64,000 nucleotides of DNA, taken from positions 1 through 64,000 of the forward strand of contig JAEWGG010000016.1 in the NCBI GenBank assembly GCA_023388435.1, given 5' to 3'. The position numbers and the translations under genes were made by a program. Under the pieces are notes generated by a model that had not been told where the DNA came from, made no database searches, and worked only from the letters and a program-made list of their open reading frames with translations. Origin of the DNA: Bacillota bacterium (GTDB lineage Bacteria; Bacillota; Clostridia; Saccharofermentanales; Fastidiosipilaceae). Below are positions 22,384-31,165 of the stretch, one piece after another (positions within the stretch are counted from its first letter, which is position 1; every line of letters starts with the position of its first letter).

Positions 22384-23988
22384 ATGAAGAAAAATAAGCC
22401 AGCAAGACCTCCACAAGCCGAGTTGGAGGAAGGAGCGGTCCCCGTCCACAGCCAGGGCCATGGACGGGGAGCAGAGGCGCAGGGCCACGCGGGAGCGGGG
22501 GGCTCTGCTTCGCTTCGCCCGGAATCTGCTGGGGAGGGGGAGAAGGAGCTTTCTGCTGTGCCAGAGCTCCAGCTTCTTTTGGAGGCGGACCAGGCTGACC
22601 CCGAGCTCCTGGCAGAGGCCCAGGCGGCCCTGACGGGAGGGACTGCCGAGGGCCCGAGGTCCCCGGAGCCTGGGCAGGCAAAACCCAGCTCAGCCTCCGA
22701 GGCCAAGGCGGGAAAAAATGCGGAGGCCGAGTCGGAGGAGGGGCAGGCCAAGAGCCAGGCCAGAAGCGGGGATCAGGAGCGCGGCCAGCGCTCTGCTCCG
22801 CAGCCCACTGAGGGCAGGTCGCGGGAACAGAAACTCCGCCAGCGCCCGAAGTCCGTGGCCAGGGATGCCAGGGGCCAGAAAGCGCGCGGGGCAAAGGGGC
22901 CAAGTTCCATCCTGGATGAGGCCCGCCGTCGGGAAGCGGCGGTGCGTCAGGCCAGTGGCTCAGCCTACGAGCGCCGCCGCTCACAGATTCTGGAGGAGGC
23001 CGCCCAGCGCAAGGCCAGGAAGCGCCAGCGCCGCCGCTATATTCTGCTGGCCGTACTGGTACTCATCCTGTGTATCTGGTTCCTGCCCTTTTTCCGTGTG
23101 CAGGAAGTCCAGGTTCTGGGCCTCGGCGAGCGGGAGGCCCAGAACGTCCGCGAGACGGCGGCCGTACGCCCGGGTCAGCACCTCCTGGCGGGCCTTGGCC
23201 CCTCGCCCTGGAAGCTCCTGACCCTGCGCTGGGGCAAGCTGGAGGAGAAGATACTCCAGACCTATCCAGACCTCCTCCATGTCACGGTCCGCCCCGCCCT
23301 GCCCGGTACGTTGCGCATCCGTGTGGAGCGCCGCATCGCCATCGCCTGCCTGGCCCTGGACTCTGGAGAGCGGGCGCTGATTGATAAGACAGGTACGGTC
23401 ATTCGCATCCTGTCGCCTGAGGAAGCGGCTGGCATGCCCGTCATCCAGGATCTCTCCCTGCAGTCCGCCCGTCCGGGACAGCAGTTGGGCGACAAGCTGA
23501 TGGAAGAGCTCCGCCCTCAGATTCTGGTGCTGAGCGCCATCATCAACAGCGGTCGCGGTGACAAGTCTGGGGACTTCCAGCTGCTGAGTCATGTCACACG
23601 CCTTGGTCACTACGCCAACCGCCAGCGTTACATGGACCTGACCGGGGAAGATCTGGGTGAGGGCCTGCGCGTCCTGCTCGGCGACGACGCCTCCCTGGGC
23701 GACGACATGATCTGGCTCCGCTACGTCCTGCGCAACGGCAAACTGAAGAATCTCTCGAACGGCATTCTTGACCTCAGCTCGTCGCGCAAAATTTTCCGCG
23801 CCTACCGCGAGGAGGAGAAGCCCACAGCCAGTAGCAGCCAGGGCGCGGCCGGGCAGACGGCGACCCAGGCTGGATCTAATCCAACTCCAGGAGGGAATTC
23901 CGCTACGGGCGCCGCGGCAGCGCCGACCCAGACCGTCGCCCAGAACCCGGTGGCTGCGGCTGTGGAGCCCGTCGCCTCAGCGCCTTAA
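22384..23988 (+). CDS. divIB: Cell-division protein DivIB/FtsQ with long cytoplasmic tail
   Basis: 534 residues. The first 210 or so are hydrophilic and low-complexity (Ala, Glu, Gly, Gln, Ser, then basic), followed by one transmembrane helix (YILLAVLVLILCIWFLPFF), a POTRA-type domain (VQEVQVLGLGEREAQNVRET) and the FtsQ/DivIB beta domain with LRIRVERRIAIACL. The last 50 residues are Ala/Pro/Gln/Thr-rich. Position between murG and ftsZ supports the call; POTRA sequences are weakly conserved. TAGAGGA directly abuts ATG 22384, an unusually tight spacing, so a downstream start cannot be excluded. Confidence 0.85.
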   Translation: MKKNKPARPPQAELEEGAVPVHSQGHGRGAEAQGHAGAGGSASLRPESAGEGEKELSAVPELQLLLEADQADPELLAEAQAALTGGTAEGPRSPEPGQAKPSSASEAKAGKNAEAESEEGQAKSQARSGDQERGQRSAPQPTEGRSREQKLRQRPKSVARDARGQKARGAKGPSSILDEARRREAAVRQASGSAYERRRSQILEEAAQRKARKRQRRRYILLAVLVLILCIWFLPFFRVQEVQVLGLGEREAQNVRETAAVRPGQHLLAGLGPSPWKLLTLRWGKLEEKILQTYPDLLHVTVRPALPGTLRIRVERRIAIACLALDSGERALIDKTGTVIRILSPEEAAGMPVIQDLSLQSARPGQQLGDKLMEELRPQILVLSAIINSGRGDKSGDFQLLSHVTRLGHYANRQRYMDLTGEDLGEGLRVLLGDDASLGDDMIWLRYVLRNGKLKNLSNGILDLSSSRKIFRAYREEEKPTASSSQGAAGQTATQAGSNPTPGGNSATGAAAAPTQTVAQNPVAAAVEPVASAP

Positions 23989-23991
23989 TCG

Positions 23992-24020
23992 TTGTATAGC
24001 GAAAAAGCATAGTGTAAAAT
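23992..24020 (+). promoter_or_regulatory. Candidate ftsZ promoter
   Basis: TTGTAT (23992-23997) and TAAAAT (24015-24020) are separated by 17 bases, starting immediately after the divIB stop in a short AT-rich gap. It would give ftsZ an extra supply of transcript beyond the dcw operon. Confidence 0.55.
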
Positions 24021-24100
24021 AGCAAAGAATAAGTAAAAAGGCGCTTCGCTGCCTTAGAACTGCCAGCTGACTTCGGTCGCGGGCGAAAGGGGATAGAACA

Positions 24101-25597
24101 TTGGCTGATAAATTTTTTTCGAAGGGCCGCGCACAACAGAGTAGTTATGCGGGTGAGACGAATAACTACGCGGTCATCAAGGTAATCGGTGTCGGTGGCG
24201 GCGGCTGTAACGCCGTAGACCGCATGATCGAGCAGGGAGTGGACGGCATCGAGTTCGTGACGGTCAACACGGACTACCAGGCCTTGGACCGCTCCAGAGC
24301 CAGCCACCGTATCCAGATCGGCGAGAAGATCACACACGGTCTGGGTGCAGGTGCGAATCCTGAGATCGGTGCGAAGGCCGCCGAAGAGTCCAAGGAGGAG
24401 ATCGCCCAGGTGATCCGTGGTACGGACCTCCTCTTCGTCACCGCCGGTATGGGCGGCGGCACGGGCTCCGGGGCAGCTCCCGTGGTGGCCCAGATTGCCC
24501 GGGACCTGAACGTGATGACTGTGGCGGTCGTCACCCGTCCCTTCCGCTTCGAAGGCGCCCAGCGCATGGCGAATGCCGAGGCCTCGATCCGCGAACTGGA
24601 AAAATATGTCGACTCCCTGATCGTGGTGCCGAACGACAAGCTCCTCGAGATGACGGATGAGGATACCGGCCTGGCCGATGCCTTCTCCATGGCTGACCAG
24701 GTTCTGAAGTTCGGTGTGACGGGTATCTCGGACCTCGTCGCCATCCCCGGACTGATCAACCTCGACCTGGCGGACGTCCGTCGCGTCATGGTCGATGCCG
24801 GTATCTGCCACATGGGTATCGGTTCGGCCCGTGGCCAGGGCCGCATGGAGCTCGCCGTCAACGAGGCCCTGCACAGCCCGCTGCTGGATACGACTATCGA
24901 CGGCGCCCACCGCCTGATCGTAAACTTCACCGGTTCGAATCTGAAGCTGCGTGAAGTCAACGAGGCCTCGACCCTGATTCGCGACTCCGCAGCCCCCGAT
25001 GCCGACATCATCATCGGTGCGGTGCTCAACCCCGCCATGGAAGACGAGGTCATGATCACGGTCATCGCCTCTGGTTTTGAGCCCCAGGGCGGCAAGTTCA
25101 AGCAGAACCAGAACCTGAATTTAGCCCCGAGCTACAGCCCCCAGATGCAGCAGCCGGAAAACTATCCCCAGGCCAATCAGGGCTACAGCCAGCAGGCCGC
25201 CTACACACCGGATCGCAGCATCCGCGGCCAGCAGGAGAGCTACCAGGCTGAGCCCAACCCCTTCCGGGTTCCAGATCTGGGCAGCCAGCTTCCCCCGCAG
25301 CGTGAAGAGCCTCAGGTGCCCCAGTTCCTGCGCCAGGAGCAGCGCAGTCCCTATGCGCCCCAGCAGGACAGCAGCTATATGGATCCCTACGCCCAGCCCA
25401 ATGGCTTCACAGCTGAGCCCCAGCGTCAGGCTCCCGAGCAGACCCAGCCCGGACGCAGCGCCTTCGAGCGCCGGGACAGCGGGCGCAACCGTCAGATTTT
25501 CCCCTCCTCTGGAGGACGGGAGAACAAGGCTGAGGAGACTGGCGCCAAGCGTATCCTGCCCTGGTTCTTCAATGACAGCGACGACTATGACGAGTGA
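24101..25597 (+). CDS. ftsZ: Cell-division protein FtsZ
   Basis: A 498-residue tubulin homologue forming the Z ring. TTG 24101 follows AAAGGGGA with 7 bases of spacing. The GTPase domain has VIGVGGGGCNAVDRM (residues 28-42), the tubulin signature MGGGTGSGAAP (117-127), the NDKLLE motif and the T7 loop NLDLADVRRVM. Residues about 335-475 are a Gln/Pro/Ser/Tyr-rich linker. Two segments resemble the C-terminal interaction peptide: VPQFLRQ (406-412) and ILPWFF (485-490) close to the acidic end. No ftsA or sepF is adjacent. Confidence 0.97.
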   Translation: MADKFFSKGRAQQSSYAGETNNYAVIKVIGVGGGGCNAVDRMIEQGVDGIEFVTVNTDYQALDRSRASHRIQIGEKITHGLGAGANPEIGAKAAEESKEEIAQVIRGTDLLFVTAGMGGGTGSGAAPVVAQIARDLNVMTVAVVTRPFRFEGAQRMANAEASIRELEKYVDSLIVVPNDKLLEMTDEDTGLADAFSMADQVLKFGVTGISDLVAIPGLINLDLADVRRVMVDAGICHMGIGSARGQGRMELAVNEALHSPLLDTTIDGAHRLIVNFTGSNLKLREVNEASTLIRDSAAPDADIIIGAVLNPAMEDEVMITVIASGFEPQGGKFKQNQNLNLAPSYSPQMQQPENYPQANQGYSQQAAYTPDRSIRGQQESYQAEPNPFRVPDLGSQLPPQREEPQVPQFLRQEQRSPYAPQQDSSYMDPYAQPNGFTAEPQRQAPEQTQPGRSAFERRDSGRNRQIFPSSGGRENKAEETGAKRILPWFFNDSDDYDE

Positions 25598-25625
25598 GAT
25601 TGGGCGGCGTTTCATGAGAATGGAG

Positions 25626-25662
25626 AGCTCTTCACCGCTCAGGCGGTGAGGAGCTTTGTTTT
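25626..25662 (+). terminator. Rho-independent terminator after ftsZ
   Basis: AGCTC-T-TCACCGC (25626-25638) pairs with GCGGTGA-G-GAGCT (25643-25655), loop TCAG, followed by TTTGTTTT. It ends the dcw operon. Confidence 0.85.
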
Positions 25663-25727
25663 ACCAATAGATGCCGGCCCAGGGGCTGTGGCAGGGCCCG
25701 GGCTGATGAGCAGGAGGAGAGAGACTT

Positions 25728-26219
25728 ATGCGCTGTCCGAAGTGTGGACATCAGGAGGACAAGGTTGTCGATTCGCGCCCCGCGGATGAGGGTGCGGCCA
25801 TCCGTCGCCGCCGCGAGTGCCTGAATTGCCATTATCGCTATACAACCTACGAAAAAATTGAGAGCCTCCCCACCTACGTGGTCAAGAAGGACGGCTCACG
25901 TCAGGTCTTTGACCGCCAGAAACTGCTCTCCGGCCTGGTTAAGGCCTGTCAAAAGCGGCCGGTGGGCCTGGAGCAGCTGGACCCCATCGTCCGCCACGTC
26001 GAGCAGCGTTTGGGCTCAAAAGTTGGCCGGGAAATTTCTTCTCAGGAGATTGGCGAGATCATCATGGAGGACCTCCGCCACCTCGATAAGGTAGCCTATG
26101 TGCGCTTCGCCTCCGTCTATCGGGAATTTAAGGATGTGCAGAGCTTTCTGACGGAGATGCAGGAATTGCAGAAGCAGGAGGAGGCCCTGCCGAGCGCTGA
26201 AGAAAAGGAGCAGGACTGA
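25728..26219 (+). CDS. nrdR: Transcriptional repressor NrdR
   Basis: A 163-residue ribonucleotide-reductase regulator. The zinc ribbon is MRCPKCGHQEDKVVDSR with CLNCHYRY (four Cys), and an ATP-cone domain follows (VVKKDGSRQVFDRQKLLSGL, residues about 49-68, through EFKDVQSF). NrdR senses ATP/dATP and binds paired 16-base boxes ahead of nrd genes; two such boxes lie upstream of nrdD at 56332-56380 in this same window. AGGAGGAGAG precedes ATG 25728. It is followed after two bases by nth. Confidence 0.97.
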   Translation: MRCPKCGHQEDKVVDSRPADEGAAIRRRRECLNCHYRYTTYEKIESLPTYVVKKDGSRQVFDRQKLLSGLVKACQKRPVGLEQLDPIVRHVEQRLGSKVGREISSQEIGEIIMEDLRHLDKVAYVRFASVYREFKDVQSFLTEMQELQKQEEALPSAEEKEQD

Positions 26220-26221
26220 AG

Positions 26222-26929
26222 ATGGCGGACTGGCAAGTAGGCGGCAGGGGGCCCAGGCCTCTGGCCCATGAGCGCCTGCGGGCGCGGGAGATCATCCACT
26301 GTCTCAAGGACTGCTATCCGGATGCGGACTGCACCCTCGACTACCAGGGGCGGCCCTTCCGCCTCCTGGTGGGGGCCATCCTGGCCGCCCAGTGTACGGA
26401 TGCCCGTGTCAATATGGTCACGCCAGCCCTCTTTGCCCGCTATCCGGAAGTGGAGGACATGGCTGCGGCCAGTCCTGAGGACCTGATCCCTTATATCCGC
26501 AGCTGTGGCTTCTTCCGCAATAAAGCGCGCAGCTTGCAGGGGGCCGCGGCCTACCTCATGGCTGAGCACGGGGGCGAGGTCCCCTGCACCGAGGCCGAAC
26601 TGCTGCGCATTCCCGGTGTCGGACGCAAGATAGCCAACCTCCTGTTGGGAGATATTTACGGCCAGCAGGCCGTGGTGGTCGACACACACTGTGGCCGTAT
26701 CTCCCGTCTGCTCGGCTTTACCAAGGAGCAGAATCCCACGGCTGTCGAGCGGGATCTCTGTAAAAAAGTTCCACAGGAATACTGGACTGACTGGGGGCAC
26801 CTGCTCGTCGAGCATGGTCGGGCCTGCTGCCGCGCTGGACGTCCCGACTGCATGCACTGCGCCCTGGCCCCACTCTGCGACCACTTCCAGGGTGGCGCCC
26901 TGCGCCTGGTCCCCGGAAGCGAGGGCTGA
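26222..26929 (+). CDS. nth: Endonuclease III (DNA glycosylase/AP lyase)
   Basis: A 235-residue base-excision-repair enzyme. The helix-hairpin-helix LLRIPGVGRKIANLLLG contains the catalytic Lys, and VVVDTHCGRISRLLG contains the catalytic Asp. The iron-sulphur ligands are seen as C-x6-C-x2-C-x5-C in CCRAGRPDCMHCALAPLC near the C-terminus. The N-terminal LLVGAILAAQCTDARVNMVTP is typical. It follows nrdR by two bases and is followed by recG, so it probably sits in an operon of DNA maintenance genes. Confidence 0.96.
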   Translation: MADWQVGGRGPRPLAHERLRAREIIHCLKDCYPDADCTLDYQGRPFRLLVGAILAAQCTDARVNMVTPALFARYPEVEDMAAASPEDLIPYIRSCGFFRNKARSLQGAAAYLMAEHGGEVPCTEAELLRIPGVGRKIANLLLGDIYGQQAVVVDTHCGRISRLLGFTKEQNPTAVERDLCKKVPQEYWTDWGHLLVEHGRACCRAGRPDCMHCALAPLCDHFQGGALRLVPGSEG

Positions 26930-26934
26930 ACGGC

Positions 26935-29169
26935 ATGGCAGGTCGTAGACAGAACCTGGACGTCCTGCGGACCCTGCCTGCGGAGGAGCTGCTGGCAGCC
27001 AAGCCGGACTGTCTGCCAGGGATCTCCACCCAGGCCAGTCGCCTCTTGAGGAAGCTGGACATTCACAGCTGCCAGGACCTCCTTGAATACTTTCCACGCG
27101 CCTATGAGGCCTGGTCCAGCACGGATCTCGGCAGTCTGCAGGCGGGGGAAAAGGTCAGCTTCGAGGCGGAGCTGCTCCAGCCTCCTGTCCTGCGCTGGCA
27201 CAACCGCGTGAACAGCATCAGCGCCGTGCTGGGAGATGGCCGCCACAGCCTGCGTGCCATCTGGTTCAATCAGCCCTATCTGAAGAATCGTCTGGTCGTT
27301 GGGGCCCGCTATCGTTTTCAGGGCCTGCTCAAGGCCACGGGCTACGGGCTTCAAATTCAGAATCCACGTATCTGCAAGATTGTCGAAGCCCAGCAGGACC
27401 TGGAGGGAGCGTCACAGCCCGCGGCCAGTCTACAGCGGCAGGAGGTTGGAGGAGAGACCGTGGAGGCGGAACTTGAAGCCGTCTATCCCCTGACTCAGGG
27501 CCTGCGCCAGGTCCAGCTGCGCAGGGCCATACATACGCTCCTGGAGCTCCTGTCAGGGCGCATAGAGGAGAACCTGCCAGCGGAGCTGATCGCCAGGGAA
27601 GGACTCTGGCCCCGTGAACAGGCCCTCTGGGCCATACACCGCCCCCGAAGTGAGGAGGAGCAGAGGCAGGCCCGTCGCCGCCTGGCCTATGAGGAGCTTT
27701 TCTTTCTCCAGCTGGGATTGCGCCTGATGCGCAATCTGCGCAAGCGCAGCCGGGCTCCTCGTCTGGCCCTCAGTTCTGAAGCCCTGGAGAAGTACCGGGC
27801 GGCGGTGGCAGACCTTCCTTTCCCACTGACAAGGGCCCAGAAACGGGTGCTCAATGAGCTTTACAGCGATCTGGCCCACGAAGAACCCATGAACCGCCTC
27901 GTCCAGGGGGACGTCGGCTCGGGGAAGACGGCGGTGGCGGCCCTCGCCATGTATCAGGCCGTCCTTGCTGGGGGGCAGGCGGCCTTTATGGCGCCGACGT
28001 CGATTCTCGCCGCCCAGCATGCGCGGAGCCTCCAGGACCTGCTCGGCGACCGCCTGCGGGTGGGACTCCTGACCTCGAGGCTCAAGACGGCGGAGAAACG
28101 CCAGGTTTTACAAGGCCTGGCCGACGGCAGCATTGATGTGGTGGTGGGAACTCAGGCCCTGCTGCAGAAGCAGGTGACTTTTCGGAGGCTCGTCCTCAGC
28201 GTCACGGATGAGCAGCACCGCTTCGGGGTGCGTCAGCGCATCCGCCTGGGGGGGAGTCAGGAGGAGGCAGAAGAACGTGCGGAGGACTGGACAGATTATC
28301 TGGCAGTCCCTGCGGAGGAACTGGAAGCCCACGTCCTCGTCATGTCCGCCACGCCCATTCCCCGGAGCCTGGCCCTGATTGTCTACGGCGACCTTGAACT
28401 GTCCATCCTGGATGAACTCCCCGCTGGCCGCCGCCCCATCATCTCCCGCCGTGTCAGTCAGGAGGATGCGCCCGAGGTCTTGGACTTCCTGCGCCAGGAA
28501 CTTTCTTCCGGAGCCCAGGCCTATGTCGTCTGTCCCAGCATCCGCGATTCGGAGGGGCAGGCCCAGCTGCAGTCTGTAGAGAGCAGCTACCAGCGCTACC
28601 GGGACGAATTTTTCCCGGACTTCCGCGTAGGCCTGCTGCACGGCGACATGAAGGAAGAGGAGAAGCAGGCCCAGCTCGAGGACTTTTCCCAGGGGAAAAT
28701 CCAGCTCCTGGTCTGCACCACCGTTGTCGAGGTCGGCGTGGACTGTCCGAATGCCAGTGTCATGCTGGTTAAAAATGCCGAGCGCTTTGGTCTGGCCCAG
28801 CTCCACCAGCTGCGCGGGCGGGTGGGCCGTGGCCAGCGCCAGTCCTATTGCTTTTTTGAGTCCACGGCCCAGGAAAAACTGGCCCAGACCCGCCTGGAGA
28901 CGCTCTGCAAGAGCAACGACGGCTTCGTCCTGGCCGAGGCGGACCTGGAGCTGCGCGGTCCCGGCGACTTCTTCGGTACCCGACAGCACGGCCTCCCCGA
29001 TCTGAAACTGGCAAATCTCTATTCGGACCGCGAGCTCGTCCTGGCCAGTCAGCAGGAGGTACAGAAGATCCTGGCGGCCGATCCCGAACTCTCGGCCCCT
29101 GAACAACAGGCTCTGGCCGCAGACCTGGAACGGCGATTTGGCAGCCTGCTCTGGCGGCCGGGCCTATAA
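26935..29169 (+). CDS. recG: ATP-dependent DNA helicase RecG
   Basis: A 744-residue branch-migrating helicase, somewhat longer than the usual 680-700. The N-terminal wedge/OB domain covers residues about 60-200 (VSFEAELLQPPVLRWHNR). Helicase motifs: FPLTRAQKRVLNEL, P-loop RLVQGDVGSGKTAVAALA, MAPTSILAAQH, DEQHRFGVRQR (the RecG DExH box), VMSATPIPRSLAL, LLHGDMKEEEK and VGRGQRQSYC. The C-terminal PGDFFGTRQHGLPDLKLANL is diagnostic of RecG. Starts ATG 26935, five bases after nth. Confidence 0.97.
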   Translation: MAGRRQNLDVLRTLPAEELLAAKPDCLPGISTQASRLLRKLDIHSCQDLLEYFPRAYEAWSSTDLGSLQAGEKVSFEAELLQPPVLRWHNRVNSISAVLGDGRHSLRAIWFNQPYLKNRLVVGARYRFQGLLKATGYGLQIQNPRICKIVEAQQDLEGASQPAASLQRQEVGGETVEAELEAVYPLTQGLRQVQLRRAIHTLLELLSGRIEENLPAELIAREGLWPREQALWAIHRPRSEEEQRQARRRLAYEELFFLQLGLRLMRNLRKRSRAPRLALSSEALEKYRAAVADLPFPLTRAQKRVLNELYSDLAHEEPMNRLVQGDVGSGKTAVAALAMYQAVLAGGQAAFMAPTSILAAQHARSLQDLLGDRLRVGLLTSRLKTAEKRQVLQGLADGSIDVVVGTQALLQKQVTFRRLVLSVTDEQHRFGVRQRIRLGGSQEEAEERAEDWTDYLAVPAEELEAHVLVMSATPIPRSLALIVYGDLELSILDELPAGRRPIISRRVSQEDAPEVLDFLRQELSSGAQAYVVCPSIRDSEGQAQLQSVESSYQRYRDEFFPDFRVGLLHGDMKEEEKQAQLEDFSQGKIQLLVCTTVVEVGVDCPNASVMLVKNAERFGLAQLHQLRGRVGRGQRQSYCFFESTAQEKLAQTRLETLCKSNDGFVLAEADLELRGPGDFFGTRQHGLPDLKLANLYSDRELVLASQQEVQKILAADPELSAPEQQALAADLERRFGSLLWRPGL

Positions 29170-29249
29170 GACCAGGAGGGCTCTGTGAGACCCGTCCAGT
29201 CCGAGGCCTGCGGACGACAGGGTACAGCGTACAAAAGGAGGATCCAGCC

Positions 29250-29891
29250 ATGCCCCGCGTGATCAGCGGACAAGTTGGGGGACTGCGCCTGCAGGCCCCT
29301 GCGGGCGAGCGTACCAGACCCACCACCGACCGCGCCAAGGAGGCGATTTTTTCCGTTTTGACAAGCCGTCTGGACTTCAGCGCAGCGGAGGTCTTAGACC
29401 TCTTTGCCGGCTCGGGACAACTCGGCATCGAGTGCCTGAGTCGGGGGGCCAGACGGGCGGTCTTCGTGGAGAAGTCCCGTCCCGTCTGCGCCCTGATTCG
29501 TAGCAATCTGGAGCACTGCGGCCTGGCTGCGGGGGCTGAGCTGCATGTGGGAGACGCGCTGGCGGTCCTTCGGGACCTGGTGGCTGAGGGGCGGCGCTTT
29601 CGCTGTATTTTTGCCGATCCGCCCTACGCCCTCGTCCCCCAGCTGCGTGGAGAGTTGCTGGAACGGGCGGCGGAGCTCCTGGAAGAGGGCGGTATCTTCG
29701 TCCTGGAATCGGACGCCTCAGGCCTGGACCCAGGTCGGGGGCGGCCTGTCAAGGCTGGGAAGAAAGGTCGGAGCAGGCCTGTGCCAGGCCCGGAAACTGG
29801 GGGCTCTGGCCATGAAGATGTAAATAAGCTGCAAGAAATTAAGCGTTGTCACTATGGGGTCAGCGTGCTATCATTTTATACACATAAATAG
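29250..29891 (+). CDS. rsmD: 16S rRNA (guanine966-N2)-methyltransferase RsmD
   Basis: A 213-residue methyltransferase. It begins MPRVISGQVGGLRLQAPAGE and has RPTTDRAKEAIFSVL, the SAM motif VLDLFAGSGQLGIECLSRGA and the catalytic FADPPYAL. The end has KRCHYGVSVLSFY, corresponding to the usual family C-terminus, but is preceded by about 40 residues of Gly/Arg/Lys-rich insert (GLDPGRGRPVKAGKKGRSRP). AAAGGAGGATC precedes ATG 29250. It is directly upstream of coaD, a very common pairing in Bacillota. Confidence 0.94.
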   Translation: MPRVISGQVGGLRLQAPAGERTRPTTDRAKEAIFSVLTSRLDFSAAEVLDLFAGSGQLGIECLSRGARRAVFVEKSRPVCALIRSNLEHCGLAAGAELHVGDALAVLRDLVAEGRRFRCIFADPPYALVPQLRGELLERAAELLEEGGIFVLESDASGLDPGRGRPVKAGKKGRSRPVPGPETGGSGHEDVNKLQEIKRCHYGVSVLSFYTHK

Positions 29892-29944
29892 GCCCATCGG
29901 CAGATCTGGTGCTGGGGATGGGGCCGGAACAGGGGACAGGAGAC

Positions 29945-30451
29945 ATGCGAGTATTAATATATCCGGGCTCTTTTGACCCCCTGACCATCGGTCATGAGGA
30001 CATCGCGCGCCGCGCGGCCGCCCTCTGTGACCGCCTCTATGTCGCTGTTTTGCAGAATGCCCAGAAGCGCTCGGCCTTTACGGTGGAGGAGCGGCTCTGG
30101 ATGATCCGCAGCTGTCTCGGCGACGTCCCCAACATTGACGTGGCTGCCCACCAGGGACTACTCGTCGATTTTTATCGTGAGAAGGGCGCCCAGGCGGTGG
30201 TCCGAGGCCTGCGTTCAGAATCGGACTTCCGCTACGAGTCCGAACTGGCCACGGCGAATAAGCTGCTCTGCCCGGGCTACGAGTCCATACTCCTGCCCTG
30301 CCGTATGGATCTGGCCTTCACCTCCTCATCGGTGGTGCGTGAGGTGGCCTCATATGGCGGCGACCTGGCAGGCATGGTGCCGGCGGCGATCCGTGACTTC
30401 GTGGCGGAGAAGCTGTGCGCGGTGCGGCGGGGGGGACAGGGACGAGGCTGA
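29945..30451 (+). CDS. coaD: Pantetheine-phosphate adenylyltransferase CoaD
   Basis: A 168-residue enzyme transferring AMP to 4'-phosphopantetheine in coenzyme A synthesis. MRVLIYPGSFDPLTIGHEDI contains the TxGH nucleotide-binding motif; VRGLRSESDFRYE and the C-terminal TSSSVVREVASYGGDLAGMVP are family signatures. ATG 29945 is the correct start since the conserved protein begins here; the upstream in-frame extension to 29909 is not conserved. GGGGA at 29932-29936 serves as ribosome binding site. Confidence 0.97.
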   Translation: MRVLIYPGSFDPLTIGHEDIARRAAALCDRLYVAVLQNAQKRSAFTVEERLWMIRSCLGDVPNIDVAAHQGLLVDFYREKGAQAVVRGLRSESDFRYESELATANKLLCPGYESILLPCRMDLAFTSSSVVREVASYGGDLAGMVPAAIRDFVAEKLCAVRRGGQGRG

Positions 30452-30512
30452 AACTGAGAACTTCGGAGAGACGATAAGAAAATAGAGTAGAGCCTAGAGG
30501 AGGGTCTGAGCA

Positions 30513-30998
30513 ATGCCCACGGCGGATATGCGACAGGAAACGACGGCGAAGATTATCGACAACGACGTCAACGACATTATCGATAAGATGGAGAGTCTGA
30601 TTGAGCAGGCCAAGATGGTGCCTTTCACCGCCAACTGTATGGTGGGGCGTGAGGAGCTGCTCATCCTGATCGGTATGCTGCGCGACAACCTGCCGCTGGA
30701 GATCAAACAGGCCCACTGGCTGCTGGACAACAGTAATCAGATCATCAGCGAGGCCCGCAAGGAGGCCGAGGGCATCCTGCGCCAGACGGAGCAGCGCGTG
30801 GCCACGATGATTGACGAGCACAGCATCACGGTGCAGGCCAAGGAACTGGCCACACACACGATACAGTCGGCCAACCAGGCGGCGGGCCAGATCCGCAACG
30901 GAGCTCTGAACTACGCCAATGCGCGGTTGACGGACCTGGAGGACCAGCTGACCAATATGCTCTTGACCGTTCAGCGCAATAAGAAAGAACTGGAGTAA
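30513..30998 (+). CDS. Conserved coiled-coil protein encoded next to coaD
   Basis: A 161-residue soluble, mostly helical protein. The pattern (ESLIEQAKMVPFTANCMVGR, EELLILIGMLRDNLPLEIKQA, then long ARKEAEGILRQTEQRV and ANQAAGQIRNGALNYA coiled coil) matches a family found after coaD in many Clostridia, often annotated vaguely as 'ATPase' or V-type ATPase subunit-like although no ATP-binding motif is present. A DivIVA-like scaffolding role is possible but unproven. AGAGGAGGG precedes ATG 30513. Confidence 0.8.
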   Translation: MPTADMRQETTAKIIDNDVNDIIDKMESLIEQAKMVPFTANCMVGREELLILIGMLRDNLPLEIKQAHWLLDNSNQIISEARKEAEGILRQTEQRVATMIDEHSITVQAKELATHTIQSANQAAGQIRNGALNYANARLTDLEDQLTNMLLTVQRNKKELE

Positions 30999-31083
30999 GG
31001 ACCGCTTTGTCAGCAGAGTTTGGCGCCGCCACCAGCCCCTGTCCCCGAGGATGGAGCCTGAGCGGCGTTTTCTGTTTAGACCC

Positions 31084-31119
31084 CTGTCCCGTGGGAGCTG
31101 GCCCAGCTGCCGCGGACAG
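31084..31119 (+). other. Hairpin upstream of ddl
   Basis: CTGTCC (31084-31089) pairs with GGACAG (31114-31119), with an inner AGCTGG/CCAGCT stem. No T run follows. The 167-base gap between the coiled-coil gene and ddl shows nothing else convincing. Confidence 0.4.
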
Positions 31120-31165
31120 TGATCAAGCTAAGTACAAAAGTGTAACGTGAGGAGGATGATGGCAC

